This document shows positions 24,246-38,039 of a stretch of 64,000 nucleotides of DNA, in pieces. The notes under the pieces are model-generated. The model searched no databases. It saw nothing but the letters and a program-made list of their open reading frames with translations, and was not told the DNA's origin. This stretch comes from Neodontobutis hainanensis (Eukaryota; Chordata; Actinopteri; Gobiiformes; Odontobutidae): NCBI GenBank assembly GCA_024349245.1, contig JALDNG010000048.1:6723501-6787500 (forward strand), given 5' to 3'. Position 1 is the stretch's first letter. Every line of letters starts with the position of its first letter. The position numbers and the translations under genes were made by a program.

Positions 24246-26100
24246 ATCAGTTGTCACATAAAAAATTAAGGACCAAAACAATGGCAAACATTCAACAATC
24301 AACAACATAAATATGGAAAAAATTTGAATAGAACACAGGCACAGTTGTTAAGGTGCTTAGGATTGTAAAATGCTCTAGTGCTTGTTTGTTATAATGTTTT
24401 TTGAGCAATTTTATTAAAGCTGGGTTTAAACAACCATTTATGGTAAATGATGTGATTAATCAATTACCGACCATGTATTCCTTTAAAGTTTAATTACCTG
24501 CCCTTTGCAAAGGCTTTCTGTGGAAGATGAACAGCTAGCGGGTCAGGTTACCACTTTGGTAAAAACTTGGGTTTGGTTCCAACAGTGAGGTATGGTTACT
24601 CAGTTATCAGGGGGCACAAAATACTGCAGTCTACTGACTGGAAGATAAAAACTAAACTGAAATATCACAAGAAAAAAATAACTTTTGAGTTGTAGTAGTA
24701 CTTTTTTAAAAATGTGATAGCAAGTGATAGTCTCTGTATAGCCAGTAGACATTACTAGTAGACATTACTTCCTTGTTGACGTTGTTGTAGACCAGTGGGA
24801 GCGCACCTTTTTCCGGAAGTGAGCTGTGATTGAACAAATAAAAAAGCCTTGATGATGCCTTCAGGTCTTGTTTTTGCACAAATCATTTTTATTACAATAA
24901 GCAATTAGGTGATGAATCTGTTTTCCTTTAACGCAAGAGTAAAAAAAGTTGGGTAAGCCCAGTTTAATGCTTAATATTTATCAAAAATGTGTTGATTTGC
25001 ACAGATTTGTCTGGTTTTGAGTAGACTTTGCCTGTAGAAAAGAACTTGCTTTATGTAAAAAAAGTGTTGCTTTGCTGTCTACATTGCATTAAAGTCAAGC
25101 CTCAAGTCCAGAAAGCTTCAATATACAGGATGCATATTTGTTTTACAGGTTTTAAGTATGATTTATATTTTATTTTGAAACACAATTTCATGATGTCACT
25201 GTTTACTCAGCAGGTGCATCAAGTGCTACTGAAAAATGTGCCGTACTGACCTTACCTGTTCTGTGCCACACAGTGGAAACATGACATAGCATAATTCTTT
25301 GGATTACTGCTCTAATTTAAATCAATGTGAATTATTTGAGTCTTGACGCTCAAACTCATTTCCATGTCTGACACTATTCTTCACAGACCAGATATTACAG
25401 CCTGCATATGAGATTAAACAAGATTCATTTAAAACCTCTGTCCTAGTTGTCATTGTTATTCTCCTGATCCCTTTTAATGTACCAACAAGCATTTCATTCC
25501 AGCTCTGAGTTGAAGTTAATTTTATGATAGCAAAGCTCAATATCAATTATTTATAACATTCATAGATAATAAACCAGAAAAGGAACCAGTGAAGGAAAAG
25601 AAACAAGTGGAGAAAGATGGAAGTACAAAACAGGATTCACATCTACTGTCCTATTAAACTAAAAGATACTTACTTCCAGCAATCTTCACTTGATTGCTCT
25701 AAATTATTTCATACAATCTTTTGAGTTGACCACCATATTTTAATAAGACAGCACATCTTAATTATACAAACACTTACAACAAGGCAATTATATCAGGTAA
25801 TAGAAAAACATGTCCTATGCAATATAATGAAAATAATTTGAGCCTGTATTTGACATATATAACATATAATAACAATATAATATAACAACAACTCAATGTG
25901 ACTTAGGTTGGCCAATTATTTTGACATGCAGGGTACATGGTACATTACATTAATAGTTTCTGTGGTCTTTCCAACATTGGTATAGGTCTGTGACTGAGAT
26001 GAGTTATACAACCCTATCAGGTAAAGTGTAAATGTACACAATTTTTGCAAGTATATAATTGTGTATAAGTGTTAGCATAAATTATTATTTATTTTTCTTT
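24246..26100. other. Non-coding, no recognised gene
   Basis: AT-rich sequence. A 13-bp direct repeat AGTAGACATTACT occurs twice within about 30 bp near 24,744-24,770. Nothing else is recognised. Confidence 0.45.
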
Positions 26101-26104
26101 TGAG

Positions 26105-26290
26105 CGCATAGAAGTCCTGGCCCCATAGAAAACCTATTGTACATGTTTTTAGTGGTATATGGTAAACCTGAGCACCCGGAGAAAACCTCAGGGAAGCAGA
26201 CACGAGGGAAACAGAAGGGCCCTGCCCTGGCTGAGGATCAAACTCAGGATGTTCTGACTTGTTTTAGACACATGCACAAAAGATTTCCAC
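26105..26290 (-). mobile_element. SINE body, reverse orientation
   Basis: The plus strand reads CACCCGGAGAAAACCTCAGG and then AGGATCAAACTCAGGATGTTCTGA. The reverse complement gives the SINE order B-box-like TTTGATCCTC, GGCCCTTCTG, then TTTTCTCCGGGTGCTC. This is the body of the common teleost tRNA-derived SINE (consensus GGTTTTCTCCGGGTACTCC). The A box is missing on the right side, and the tail decays to the left near 26,105. Confidence 0.6.
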
Positions 26291-28715
26291 TTTGATTTAG
26301 CTACTGGCTACAATTCGGATTTTCTAAATTAGCAACACTGTTTACCCCACATGCTTTTGCAGAATTGGATTACCTTTACCGTGCCATGGCAGAGAGGGAT
26401 TTTACAATTTCATCCATATTTATTCATAAAATATTACATATTTAGTTTATTAAAAATATCACTGTTGGCTAGCAGACTTGTTATAATGTTTCCAATTTCT
26501 CATCTTGTTGATGAAATTCTCCTATTCTCTTTGTTATTTATAGATTCCAAATTCTGTTTAATTTGGCTAAAGAAGCTTTGGCTTGGCTTTAAACCCCTTC
26601 CTTTAATTTCAGTCTGCTCTGTTTACACTATTCACAATCTATGCGACTGGTCCACTATTAGAAAAACATAGCTAATTCTACTTTACTTTTAGTTTATCAA
26701 TGTTTGTTATTAGCGTTCAGATTTACTTTTCTTTTTAAAAAAGCTGCAATGTAGTTTTCATTAATGTACCTGAATTTTAAGGGTTCAATATTGTACTAAA
26801 ATTGTTCTCTTCTTCTCACAAGTCGAGGTCACTCTTTGCTGCCAATTTAAAAATGCATATGACACCCAAAGTAAGTAGACCTTTGTATGGAATTTTTAAC
26901 TTGAAAAATCTTTCCAAGTACAAGTTTCCAAGTACAAGATGAATGCATTGACATTAGGTTGATTCAAGACCAATCACACTGAAGAAGGTATTTTCAATGA
27001 TTAAGTCAAAAGCACAAATAATTTACCCTTGTTAACCAGCATCCTTGTAATGGTGTAGTTCTTACCATTTCCACTTCTCTCTAAAGCATATCTACCCTGT
27101 GTTTGATCTCTATACTGCCTCCACTCACCTTCCTCTGTTCTTCAGGCCGTGTTGTCAGGTCCCACTTGGCCAGTTTCTTTTGTGTCCAAATTGATTAATT
27201 TTGACACCTTTCCTTTCTTTGGCAATCAATCAACCAATGATGGATTTTACACCAAAACAAAGAAGGCACTGATCTCTGGGACGTCCTGCCAAGAGTCTCT
27301 TTGTTTTCTGTTGTGTCAGTATTGGCAGCACGGACTATACATTTTGTGCAGCAGAAAACACAATACTACACATTTATACACAGCAGCTATTGTTTTATTT
27401 GTTTGAGAAAATGGGGCCAAGGTGGTAAGGGTACAAAATTAATGTTAAATTGAAATAATAAAAGTTTTTTTTTTTTTTAGGTGTCACAGTAACTAAACTG
27501 TACTGCTATAAATGAGGTCATTGAATTGGATTTCAAACCATTTACAGCCTAAAACATGAACAATCAATGTTCATTTTATTGTGTTGTTATTCTGACAACC
27601 CACATTTTGTAATTTATCAATTAGCTATGTTTGCTCATAAACAACAGTTTGTCCCTACAGGGCTGCCTTAACTGTTGACATACTCAGGCATGTGACGGTA
27701 TGTAGTGTGGTGATGTCATCAAAAACAGCAAACTTGTGTCATGGCTCCAAAGTGCTGAAGTGCTGACATTTATCCTTTTGTAAAATACTGAACTATGCAT
27801 TCTTATTACTGTAGTAAATGATAAAGTTAGCCGACTGGTGGACACATGTATACTTTGAGAACCGCAAATTAGTTTATGAGCATTAGCATGTCTTTGGACA
27901 AGACACTAAACCCTGTGAAGCTCTTGCATGAATGAGTACAAGTGTTTGTGAGAGTGAGTGGTTTAATGGAATAGCTGATATGTTGTCAATAGGTAGAAAT
28001 GTGTCATACAAATTCTACTGCAATTACTGCAATACGTATATTGTAATCTATTGCACTGTCTTCCTTGTTGTTTCCTTTTTATTCGTAAAATACAAGTCAA
28101 GTCAAGTCCAAGCTACAATGTTTTATGTAAGTCAAATTGTGACACATCGCATTGCACCATAAATAAATGCCTGTTGCTATATTGTTATAATTGTGCTACT
28201 GTAACCAACTTTCAGTTGTGTATTGTTTGACTACATTTTCATTTCTACAGTATTTTAAGTTTAAATTTATCGTTATCTGCCCAACTATTATTAGTTGGTC
28301 GATAATAAACACAGGTAACATTAACTGGCCCTTCAGATTCCAACAACCCAACAAGGATTTGGAACCTGAGTCTAAAAAAAGAAAATCTCCAAGGATTAAG
28401 GTAATTGTCTGTGGTCTTAAGGTACTTGTTTTTGCAATTCAGCTACAGCAGTCTAGAAATGTTACTGAACAACATTGATCACTGATTGTAAATAAAGTGG
28501 CAGTTCAATCGACAGATGGGCTTATTTTTAATTTTTTAATAATTTTTTTTTTTATAGCAGAACAATGAGCACTTAATGGCAGAACCTTCAATACCACTTG
28601 AAAGTTGTCACTTGACATTCCTCTGCCACTAAAAAAACCCCAATGAAACCAATGCAATATTCCCCCAACCAAACAATGATGTACACTCAAGAGTACAAGG
28701 CCCCACTCAACACAC
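26291..28715. other. Non-coding, no recognised gene
   Basis: AT-rich sequence with T-runs near 27,465-27,478 and 28,545-28,554. The open frames up to 106 codons have no motif. Confidence 0.45.
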
Positions 28716-28719
28716 CAAT

Positions 28720-28990
28720 GACCAATGTTAACCGTGATTAATGAATGCGGTCAAGTGTCCATTGTCCATCGCCTCTTTATTCATGACGATTTATCAATAT
28801 GCTATGGATCATCGAATCGCATGCTTGCCATTTTCTCAGGACATTGGTCAATAGTCTCTCCAATTAACATCCCATTACCCCAGACTAGTATTAATGACCT
28901 GGGACCAAGGGCAGCGGAGTCTGTGAAAGGTCACGTATTTGGACTGAAAATTAACTGTGACAAGGCATTGATTTAGCCGTGGAAGGTTAA
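28720..28990. promoter_or_regulatory. Candidate conserved non-coding element
   Basis: A compact, complex-sequence block with retained CpGs (ACGATTT, ATCGAATCGCATGC) and several ATTAA or ATTAAT cores, immediately bounded by AT-rich DNA. It has no repeat signature or splice sites. The regulatory assignment is inference from texture only. Confidence 0.25.
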
Positions 28991-29325
28991 TGTAGTGTTG
29001 GCGTTGTTAGTTCTGGTGGCTGCCAGATACAAAGTAGGAAATGTGATGTCTTTGACTGAGAAAAACGGTCTGTTTGTTAAAGAAATAGGATTTTCTGGTC
29101 ACATGGTTGGCTTAGGATAAACTTCTACTTGTCACAATAAACACCTTTTTAACACTAGAATCGTCAACATTGCCAGAGAGTCACGAGGGCAGTTGTAATT
29201 GTTCATTTCAAGCATGGTATGACAGGGGTTTAAAGGTTACCAGTATAATACAATGTCTACATAAAAATATAGACTATATTTACTTGACCAAATGATGCAG
29301 TCTGTACACTTACTATTGTTCAGAG

Positions 29326-29367
29326 CACACATTCCTGTCTAAAGTGAACACACATTCCTGTCTAAAG
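29326..29367 (+). repeat. Tandem duplication, 23-bp period
   Basis: CACACATTCCTGTCTAAAG occurs at 29,326-29,344 and again at 29,349-29,367, separated by TGAA. This is a perfect local duplication of 19 bp. Confidence 0.95.
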
Positions 29368-29812
29368 GCTTGTGTTTCCTAAAGACTTTAATTAATTTTG
29401 TTTCTAAAATTTTCACCAGCCAATTGTTTCAATGACCGTGCCAACATCAGCACCCCCACCATGCAAATTTTGTTGGAATCTGAAATAAAAATGTTACTCC
29501 TTACGCCTAACTTGGTCAGGTCACGGATACTATCATCATCCCTACAAACATCACCCCCAACACCACCCAGGAGTACCACTTCCACCAAACTTTTTGGCCA
29601 ACACCTAGAGTTACACTTTTCCAGAGTACCCCTGTCAAGCCCCCTCAACCTCCTCATGGACCAGCTCCAAAAGCCCTGACTAGCATCAAAGCTACTATCA
29701 GGGCCTCTGCTGTTCTAGGACTTTTTGTCATAATAAACCACCTATTAACCTGAGGCCCTGGGAGCGAACACTCCCCCCCAGCTCCTTAGCTACAGTCAGA
29801 AGTTGCAGATTA

Positions 29813-29844
29813 CCTGACATTATCTGTAAACAGATAATGTCAGG
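29813..29844. repeat. Perfect 14-bp inverted repeat
   Basis: CCTGACATTATCTG (29,813-29,826) and its exact reverse complement (29,831-29,844) flank the loop TAAA. It lies just upstream of the recognisable start of the L2-group LINE endonuclease region. Confidence 0.95.
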
Positions 29845-29914
29845 TCCTGCTCAAACAGACTTGAAACTTGCAGTGTTCAATGTCAAGTTTTTGGGATACA
29901 AAACAATTAAATGA

Positions 29915-30797
29915 ATGATTCATTATCTTTATGGACAGGATTTCTAGGAGCAGCCAGGGGCCGGAGGGAGTCTGGTTTGGGGACCACAGGATCTCGTCTC
30001 TGCTTTTTGCAGATGATGTTTTCCTGTTGGCTCCATCAGGCCAGGACCTTCAGTGTGCACTGGGAAGATTTAGCCGAGTGTGAAGCGGATGGGATGAGGA
30101 TTAGCACCTCCAAGTCTGAGACCATGGTTCTCATTTGGAAAAGGGTGGCCTGCCCCCTCCAGGTTGGTAGAGAGCTCCTGCCTCAAGTGGAGGAGTTCAA
30201 GTATCTTGGGGTCTTGTTCACGAGTGAGGGAAGGAAGGAACATGAGATTGACAGACGGATCGGTGCAGCTTCTGCAGTAATGCGGTCGATGTACCGGTCT
30301 GTCGTGGTGAAGAAGGAGCTGAGTAAGCTTTGTAAGGCAAAGCTCTCGATTTACCGGTCAATCTACGTTCCTACTCTCACCTATGGTCATGAGCTTTGGG
30401 TCATGACCGAAAGAACAAGATCCTGGATACAAGCGGCCAAAATAAGCTTTCTCCGCAGAGTGGAGGGGTGCTCCCTTAGAGATAAGGTGAGGTGCTTGGT
30501 CACTCGGGAGGAGCTCAAAGTAGAGCCGCTGCTCCTCCACATCGAGAGGAGCCAGCTGAGGTGGCTCGGGCATATGTTTTGGATGCCTCCTGGACGCCTC
30601 CATAGGGATATGTTCCGGGCATGCCCCACCGGGAGGAGACCCCGGGGAAGACCTAGGACACGCTGGAGGGACTATGTCTCTTGGCTGGCCTGGGAACGCC
30701 TCGGTATCCCCCCGGAAGAGCTGGAGGAATTTTCTGAAAAGAGGAAAGTCTGGGCATCTCTGCTTAGACTGCTGCCCCCGCGACCCGGCCCCGGATA
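29915..30797 (+). mobile_element. Rex3 (RTE-type) LINE, 5'-truncated copy nested in an L2-group LINE
   Basis: The copy starts within the RT domain (TTTATGGACAGGATTTCTAGG) and runs to the 3' end of the ORF (GACCCGGCCCCGGATAAGC). The catalytic box FADDV is at 30,006-30,020. The usual downstream tail of GATG/ATGG repeats is missing: sequence switches directly to the L2 endonuclease region. The 5' truncation is typical of target-primed insertion. Together with the flanking L2 halves this defines a nested insertion younger than the L2 copy. Target-site duplications are not clear by eye. The Rex3 name is based on my recollection of the teleost consensus. Confidence 0.88.
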
Positions 30798-30798
30798 A
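30075..30798 (+). pseudogene. Rex3 ORF C-terminal region, RT thumb to C terminus
   Basis: About 240 codons are open to a TAA stop. From the N-terminal side: GMRISTSKSETMVL, then EFKYLGVLFTSEG (RT thumb), IYVPTLTYGHELWVMTE, RWLGHMFWMPPGRLH, RRPRGRPRTRWRDY (basic C-terminal motif) and LLRLLPPRPGPG at the end. All are hallmarks of the RTE/Rex3 C terminus. The FADD catalytic box upstream lies in a different frame, and a one-base shift near 30,070-30,080 joins the two. The N-terminal endonuclease and most of RT are absent, so no active enzyme can be made. It is still well preserved, suggesting a moderately recent insertion. Confidence 0.88.
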
Positions 30799-30949
30799 GC
30801 AGGGTTTTATAACTTCATATAAGCTTGAGTTGATGTTTTTAACAGAAACATGGTTAGACAGCAAGACTGGAAATGCAGTCCTTATTGAATCCATCCCATC
30901 TAATTTCACATTTGTATTCAAAATACAGGAAAACAAAAAGAGTGGGGCA

Positions 30950-30981
30950 CTAAGAAAGGCACATACACGTGCCTTTCTTAG
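30950..30981. repeat. Perfect 13-bp inverted repeat
   Basis: CTAAGAAAGGCAC (30,950-30,962) and its exact reverse complement (30,969-30,981) flank the loop ATACAC. It sits within the decayed endonuclease region of the L2-group LINE. Confidence 0.95.
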
Positions 30982-31740
30982 GGACAATATTCTTATCAAG
31001 AAGCTATCACTTGGGGAGTTTATATAATTTGCATATGTATCATCTTCATTTTAATTGATGAGTTACTGAAAGGCTTTTGTTTGTCTGCACAGAATTTGAA
31101 CAAGTAGTCATCACAGGTGAGGTCAGACTCTGGACCTGGTCATTACAAAGGGTGTTCATATTTCAGATGTCACTGTGATTGATGTTGCTCTGTCTGATCA
31201 TTCTTCTGTCTTTTTCCATTTGTCCATAATTCCAAATGTTGCAGCTGGACTTAAAGTTGTTCAGAAGAGGCAGATTAAAAATAACAACTGGACACAGTTT
31301 GTGAAGGCAGTCCAAGTTTGAAAAAGCCTCATCAGGTCAAGTTGATGGTTTGTTGAATTGTTATAGGTGTTTTAAATGTTATGGGCACCATTGCTCCTGT
31401 TAAGGTTAAAGTGATGAGGAAGAGGCAGAAGGCTTTGTGGAGCAACGCTCCTTCTGTTTTGATTGGTAACTGTGTATCAAACCAAATGGCCCTGACATGT
31501 AGGGCGCCACACAACAGTTTTTAAGGGGAACCTAACAACTTCTCTCTTTAGCTCCACCTACATTCAGTAAAGACAACTGACAGGGTTCTTTATCTGTACT
31601 CTTCATCTCAAATTTTTATTATGTTTCTTATTCTAAATCTTGTCTATGTATTTTAAATGTGTCTATTATTTATGTAAAGCACTTTGATTGACCCAGTGTA
31701 TAAATTGTGCTATATACTGTAAATAAAAGCTCAATGACTG

Positions 31741-32195
31741 TTATAACATGAACAATTTCTTGTCTGAAATATAGCACGTTTAAACCCCCAAATAGCACTT
31801 ATCACATTTTCTTTGACAGTACCATCTTAAACCTTTATTTATGTCTGAATCATGGATAATGCCCAAAACGTACAACTTATACATGTGAAGCATTAAAAAT
31901 TAAAAAATATAAACATAATAAAAGTTAAGAAGTAGAGTAAGTGAATATTTTACACTCACAAAAATGCAAGATGAAGCTCTAATCCTCCCAAGGGAACCAA
32001 TTAAGCTAAAAACAAGGCATACCTGGCCAGATAACCCTTAAGTTTATGTATTTTTAATAGAAACAATATTAGATTTGGTCTTGTTTTGCCATTTTGCGGA
32101 ATATAAAAACTTCATAATACTTTTCATCACCACAGTTTATTATTTTGCTGCATATCTAAAAGGCCCAACAGACATTGACAGATAGCATTCACAAA
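31741..32195. other. Non-coding, no recognised gene
   Basis: AT-rich sequence downstream of the LINE tail. Nothing is recognised. Confidence 0.5.
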
Positions 32196-32199
32196 AAAA

Positions 32200-32520
32200 T
32201 GTATGCATAATCATCTAGTCCTCCCACTCATCCCCCGTCCGTGGCTTAAATACATGTGATAAGCCTCGAATGGCCCTGGAGGTTTATTGTAAATAGCCAA
32301 TACCTCAGAAAAGAATGGCAGCTTGGGAAACAATAAGAGCAATTAATGAGCTGCAGACTGGCCATAGAGCAGAACAGGTGCAATTATAATATGACTTCCC
32401 TGGTTCTATAAAAAAGTTTTGACACAAATGCTTAACTGTTGCCTTGTTTAGCAAGAGTTCATCTGCTGTGCAGGAGCTGGCCATTGTTTGGGAGCAGGTA
32501 AAACTGAGGCGACTATGGAG
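32200..32520. promoter_or_regulatory. Candidate conserved non-coding element
   Basis: Complex, repeat-free sequence including GCAATTAATGAG (homeodomain-type core at 32,341-32,347) and GGTGCAATTATAATATGAC. It is bounded on the right by a LINE relic at 32.6 kb. No exon signature is seen. The functional assignment is inferred from texture only. Confidence 0.25.
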
Positions 32521-32611
32521 GAAGTGATAATATGACACAGGGCCATATTTACTGTAATACACACTTTTGTTCGAGGTGCTAGTTTCCCAAGACAAGGATG
32601 GTTCTAGATGG

Positions 32612-32960
32612 TTCAAAGTTCAAAGTTCTTTATTGTCCCACTTGGTGAAATGAGTTTTGTGGCAGAAACATAATTATATTTATTGTGCAAACAGGCAGGT
32701 TTTTTGTGCCAAAGATTATAAAGTGCTAGGTGCCATTTAAGTACTTCACAGATGTTGTTAAAAAGGACATTTTCAGTCTTTTTGTCCAACAGCCCAGAGC
32801 TCTGTAGCGCTGGCCAGTCAATCGTCATGTCATTTGTTTTTGTGCCAAAAAGAGTTTGGGACTGCGACTCCAACCCTGTGATTGTTAACAGCAATGAACT
32901 GTAAAAGTAGGCTTGTTTTGGCTCCTTGTGTGGATCAGATGAGTACAGGTTAACTTCTTT
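32612..32960 (-). mobile_element. Probable retroposon 3' end, reverse orientation
   Basis: The plus strand begins GTTCAAAGTTCAAAGTTC and TTTATTGTCCCACTTGGTG. The reverse complement ends in GGGACAATAAAGAACTTTGAA, the characteristic 3' terminus of several teleost LINEs and SINEs, with a short tandem CAAAGTT. A minus-strand open frame of 116 codons runs through the element to this terminus but shows no RT or endonuclease motif. Family unknown. Confidence 0.4.
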
Positions 32961-35735
32961 CACAAAAAATTGGACCTTAATTGGAGTAAGATATATTCAT
33001 AAAGCAGTAATCTGACATTAAACTGCATTATCCAGGTGTGTTACGGTCTTAAGGTAATCATTTGAATTTCTCAACCTGCATGTAAACATACTGAGTGTGG
33101 TCTGCGTTCTGAAGGGTTGAATAAAACACAGACAGAATGTGAAGCACTTATTTGACGTCATAGCAGACTCCCTTCTACTGCACAATGCATAGTGGAAATG
33201 CTAGCCTCAGCTATAAACATACCAAACTGTACTAAGGGAGTTGTTGTGTTTGTTTATATATTCTTAAACCTTTACAATAAACAAAAAAATTACAGTAGAA
33301 GCATGCACACCCTAACATATCAGAATGCCAGAAGGACAATCTAACTAGCTCTCCCTGTCCAAAAGAATCACTTCTTCTCACACACTGCACACCTTCACAC
33401 CTCATACCTCTACATTCAATACAAGGGCAGCTCCTGAACTTGACCCTTTTCCTTCCTTCCAGGCATTGTTCTACTCCAGGCAGGCAGCAGCACATCAATA
33501 ATACATTAATCCGTAGATAGGCCACCGTCACAAATCAATAAAGTTTGAAAATCTATCATATGCAATATGTGAGTGCCAAAAAGGCTGGTTATCTGATATG
33601 CCAACGCAGCAGCCCGACGCTGACATGAATATGTGCGTGTCTGCCCTTGAAATTAATCAATTTCTCTTGGTTAAACAAAAACATATTTCACTGATGAAAC
33701 GCACAATAAACCACAGGCCTGTGGGCAATTAATTCTGACACATCTACATAAACATAAATAAAATCTGCATCCAATATGTGCAAATAGAGTCATCTAGGTA
33801 ACAATTACCCAAACATGAACAATATAATACAATAGATAACTAGTTCTGCTGAAAATGGAGCATAATAGACTGGCATTACGTTTATGTTACTGCCTGGTTA
33901 ATTTTAATGAAAAAAAAATATTAAAGCAATTTTGGCAGTCTTTTAAATGTGTTAAAGTTAAATGCCTTAAGGAAAGTCTTGGGTTTTAGGTCCCGCCCAC
34001 CACACCAGCATATGTTGAGTAAATCTTTTTTAAATCAATTCCAAAAAAACAAGGAGAATGTAGTATGCATCTTTACTATACATGAATTTCATTTTTGTTG
34101 CAAACATGTTTTTGTTTGTAATTTTTTAAGATAAATATAAAAAATCCGCCAAAATATAGAGCATGCTAACACACACTCGTGCCATAGTTACATGGGGCTG
34201 CCTCTCCAGGGGAGCCATGATTGAGGTTTTGAACTCCTCGTCCCCGGAGACTTGACTGCAGGCAGCCTCTGAGATCGATAAGTCATCAATAACAGTAATT
34301 ATGTCCGACATGCTGCAGCCCGCTATAGCTTCTGTGACAGCTTCAAGACAGAAAGGAAATGCACTAAAATATGGGTGCCGTCCACAAAATGTGTCATACT
34401 TCTAATATTATTTAAAAAAAAAATCAAATTAAACCATTAAAATGTAGATTCCACATGAATTACAGTATTTTCACAAATATTTAGGAGAAGAGTGAATTAT
34501 TGAAAAGTAGAGAATTGCTTCTGCTTGAAAAGAACTACGCTTCTGTCTCTTTAAAAGTCCAAATGTAGTTTTATGTGTGGTGCAATATGGAAGATAACAC
34601 AGTCTTCTTTTTCTGTAAAATTACTTTATTAAATTTGTCCTTATTTAAAAATCATAATTTGGACACATTTACAAACTTTACTTTTTGTCACGGCCAACTT
34701 CATTGTCATTTATTGGATTTAGGATTGTTTTAGGATATTTTTATAGTCTGATACTGAGCTCAGACTCGGTCCGTTTGGGGACTCAAGTTGCAATCATCAT
34801 TGACTTTGTGACTTTGGTTTGTAACTTTGCATTCCCACCATAAATAAACCACTTCAGATTGTACTTGGAGGTAGACCAATACCATCATTTTCAGAGAGGA
34901 CACAGTTTAGACTGCACCTCAGACATACTCACCTTCAAGAGTCTGATTACAGCAAAAGCAAAAAGGATGGAAATGAGAACACAATATTTAGCGAGCAGAG
35001 TAAACACAGTGTTGATCGGAAGAGTTACAACATGTAGTGGCTAGCTGACACACGCTATAAACGTGTATAGGCATTTCAAAACAAATGCAGAATGAAAATT
35101 AAGGTATGTCCCTTTTTATAGCCTTGTCACACAAAGGGCATGCAATAAGATATTTTAAGCATTGTTTCTTAAATTGTCAGTTGCTGTGGAGTTACAACCA
35201 CCCATAAACCAATCTGGTGTTTTAATAATTAAACTCTGTTGCCTAAACTAAAGCAGTGGTCATTATAGCATTATAGTATGATAAGAATGTGCTGCCATTC
35301 TTTTGTCACTGCAGTGTTGGGCTGCTACAAAGTAAATGAACAGTCTTGTTCATGACTGCTTCCTTATCTAGTAGTTTGCATATTTAGTCTGGTAGAGGTG
35401 TTTCACTGGGTGCCTTTTTGGTGATACATCTCTCTTTATTTATCCAGGCGTGGGACAGGTACACTGGTTTGGGACTCCCAGTGGAAGAAAGAATAGTGAT
35501 AAAATCGAGGAACTGATAATGCCAAATTGTAATGAAATCTTAATTGTATTTTTGCCACGCTCTTTTTGTCATTCTGTTAAAAGTAGACATAGAAATATTA
35601 CATGTGCTTCCAGATTTCACCATGTTCCTCTCCAACATATTATCTGAATGAACTTTTAACGGCAGGTTCCTCTCTCACTGCAAATAGACACTTAAGAACT
35701 GTTCCTGCTCCGGCTTCTTGATGCTTTTAAACTTT
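32961..35735. other. Non-coding, no recognised gene
   Basis: Mostly AT-rich. The block 33,560-33,780 is compositionally complex (for example CAGCAGCCCGACGCTGAC and GAAATTAATCAATTTCTC) and could be a regulatory element. The rest shows nothing I recognise. Confidence 0.4.
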
Positions 35736-35744
35736 AATCAAAGG

Positions 35745-35982
35745 CATACATATACTATTCTTTGTGTCAGTAGCTTCGCGGGATGCCGTAGACCAAGACC
35801 AGACAAATTAAGGTGGAATGACTTAATGATACGTCTCTGTGAAGCACCTGAGAGACCGGCGCTCACTGCCTACGAGAGACTCAACGATGAAAGTCTTTGA
35901 AGCAGCACAGGCAGCAGCTGCGGTAATAACAAAGGCAATGAGATTCATGGAGAAGGCAGAGAAAAGAGCACAATGGTTCTAG
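35745..35982 (+). pseudogene. Unidentified coding-like fragment with an apparent frameshift
   Basis: A first frame reads GCRRPRPDKLRWNDLMIRLC and continues through PERPALTAYERLNDESL to a stop near 35,899. A second frame overlapping it (ATG at 35,887-35,889, stop 35,980-35,982) reads KVFEAAQAAAAVITKAMRFM and then EKAEKRAQWF. One extra T in GAAAGTCTTTGAAG would account for the change of frame. The charged, helix-prone composition is more protein-like than surrounding frames. I do not recognise a family, and a decayed transposon ORF or a processed pseudogene are both possible. It could also be chance. Confidence 0.25.
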
Positions 35983-38035
<2,053 letters not shown>

Positions 38036-38039
38036 CAAT

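Larger units (their letters stand above)
29850..31740 (+). mobile_element. L2/CR1-group LINE, internally deleted, interrupted by Rex3
   Basis: Left of the Rex3 insert, LKLAVFNVKFLGYKT (about 29,857-29,902) matches the first block of the LINE apurinic endonuclease (L-x-x-A-x-x-N-V-R-S-L-x-N-K). Right of it, FITSYKLELMFLTETWLDS continues the same domain in order. QTLDLVITKGVHISDV and VALSDHSSVFF (ending with the endonuclease S-D-H motif, 31,184-31,201) follow in the same frame. After a frameshift, IAPVKVKVMRK and ALWSNAPSV match the linker before RT. The RT is deleted: sequence jumps to a 3' UTR ending GTAAAGCACTTTGATTG and TGTGCTATATACTGTAAATAAA, the typical L2 tail. The 5' limit is uncertain and could reach 29.4 kb. 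Stops and frameshifts make it dead. Confidence 0.8.

Noticed and set aside
29398..29679. Overlapping plus and minus frames just upstream of the LINE
   Set aside because: No motif. It may be part of the LINE 5' region but cannot be assigned, so it was not called as a gene.
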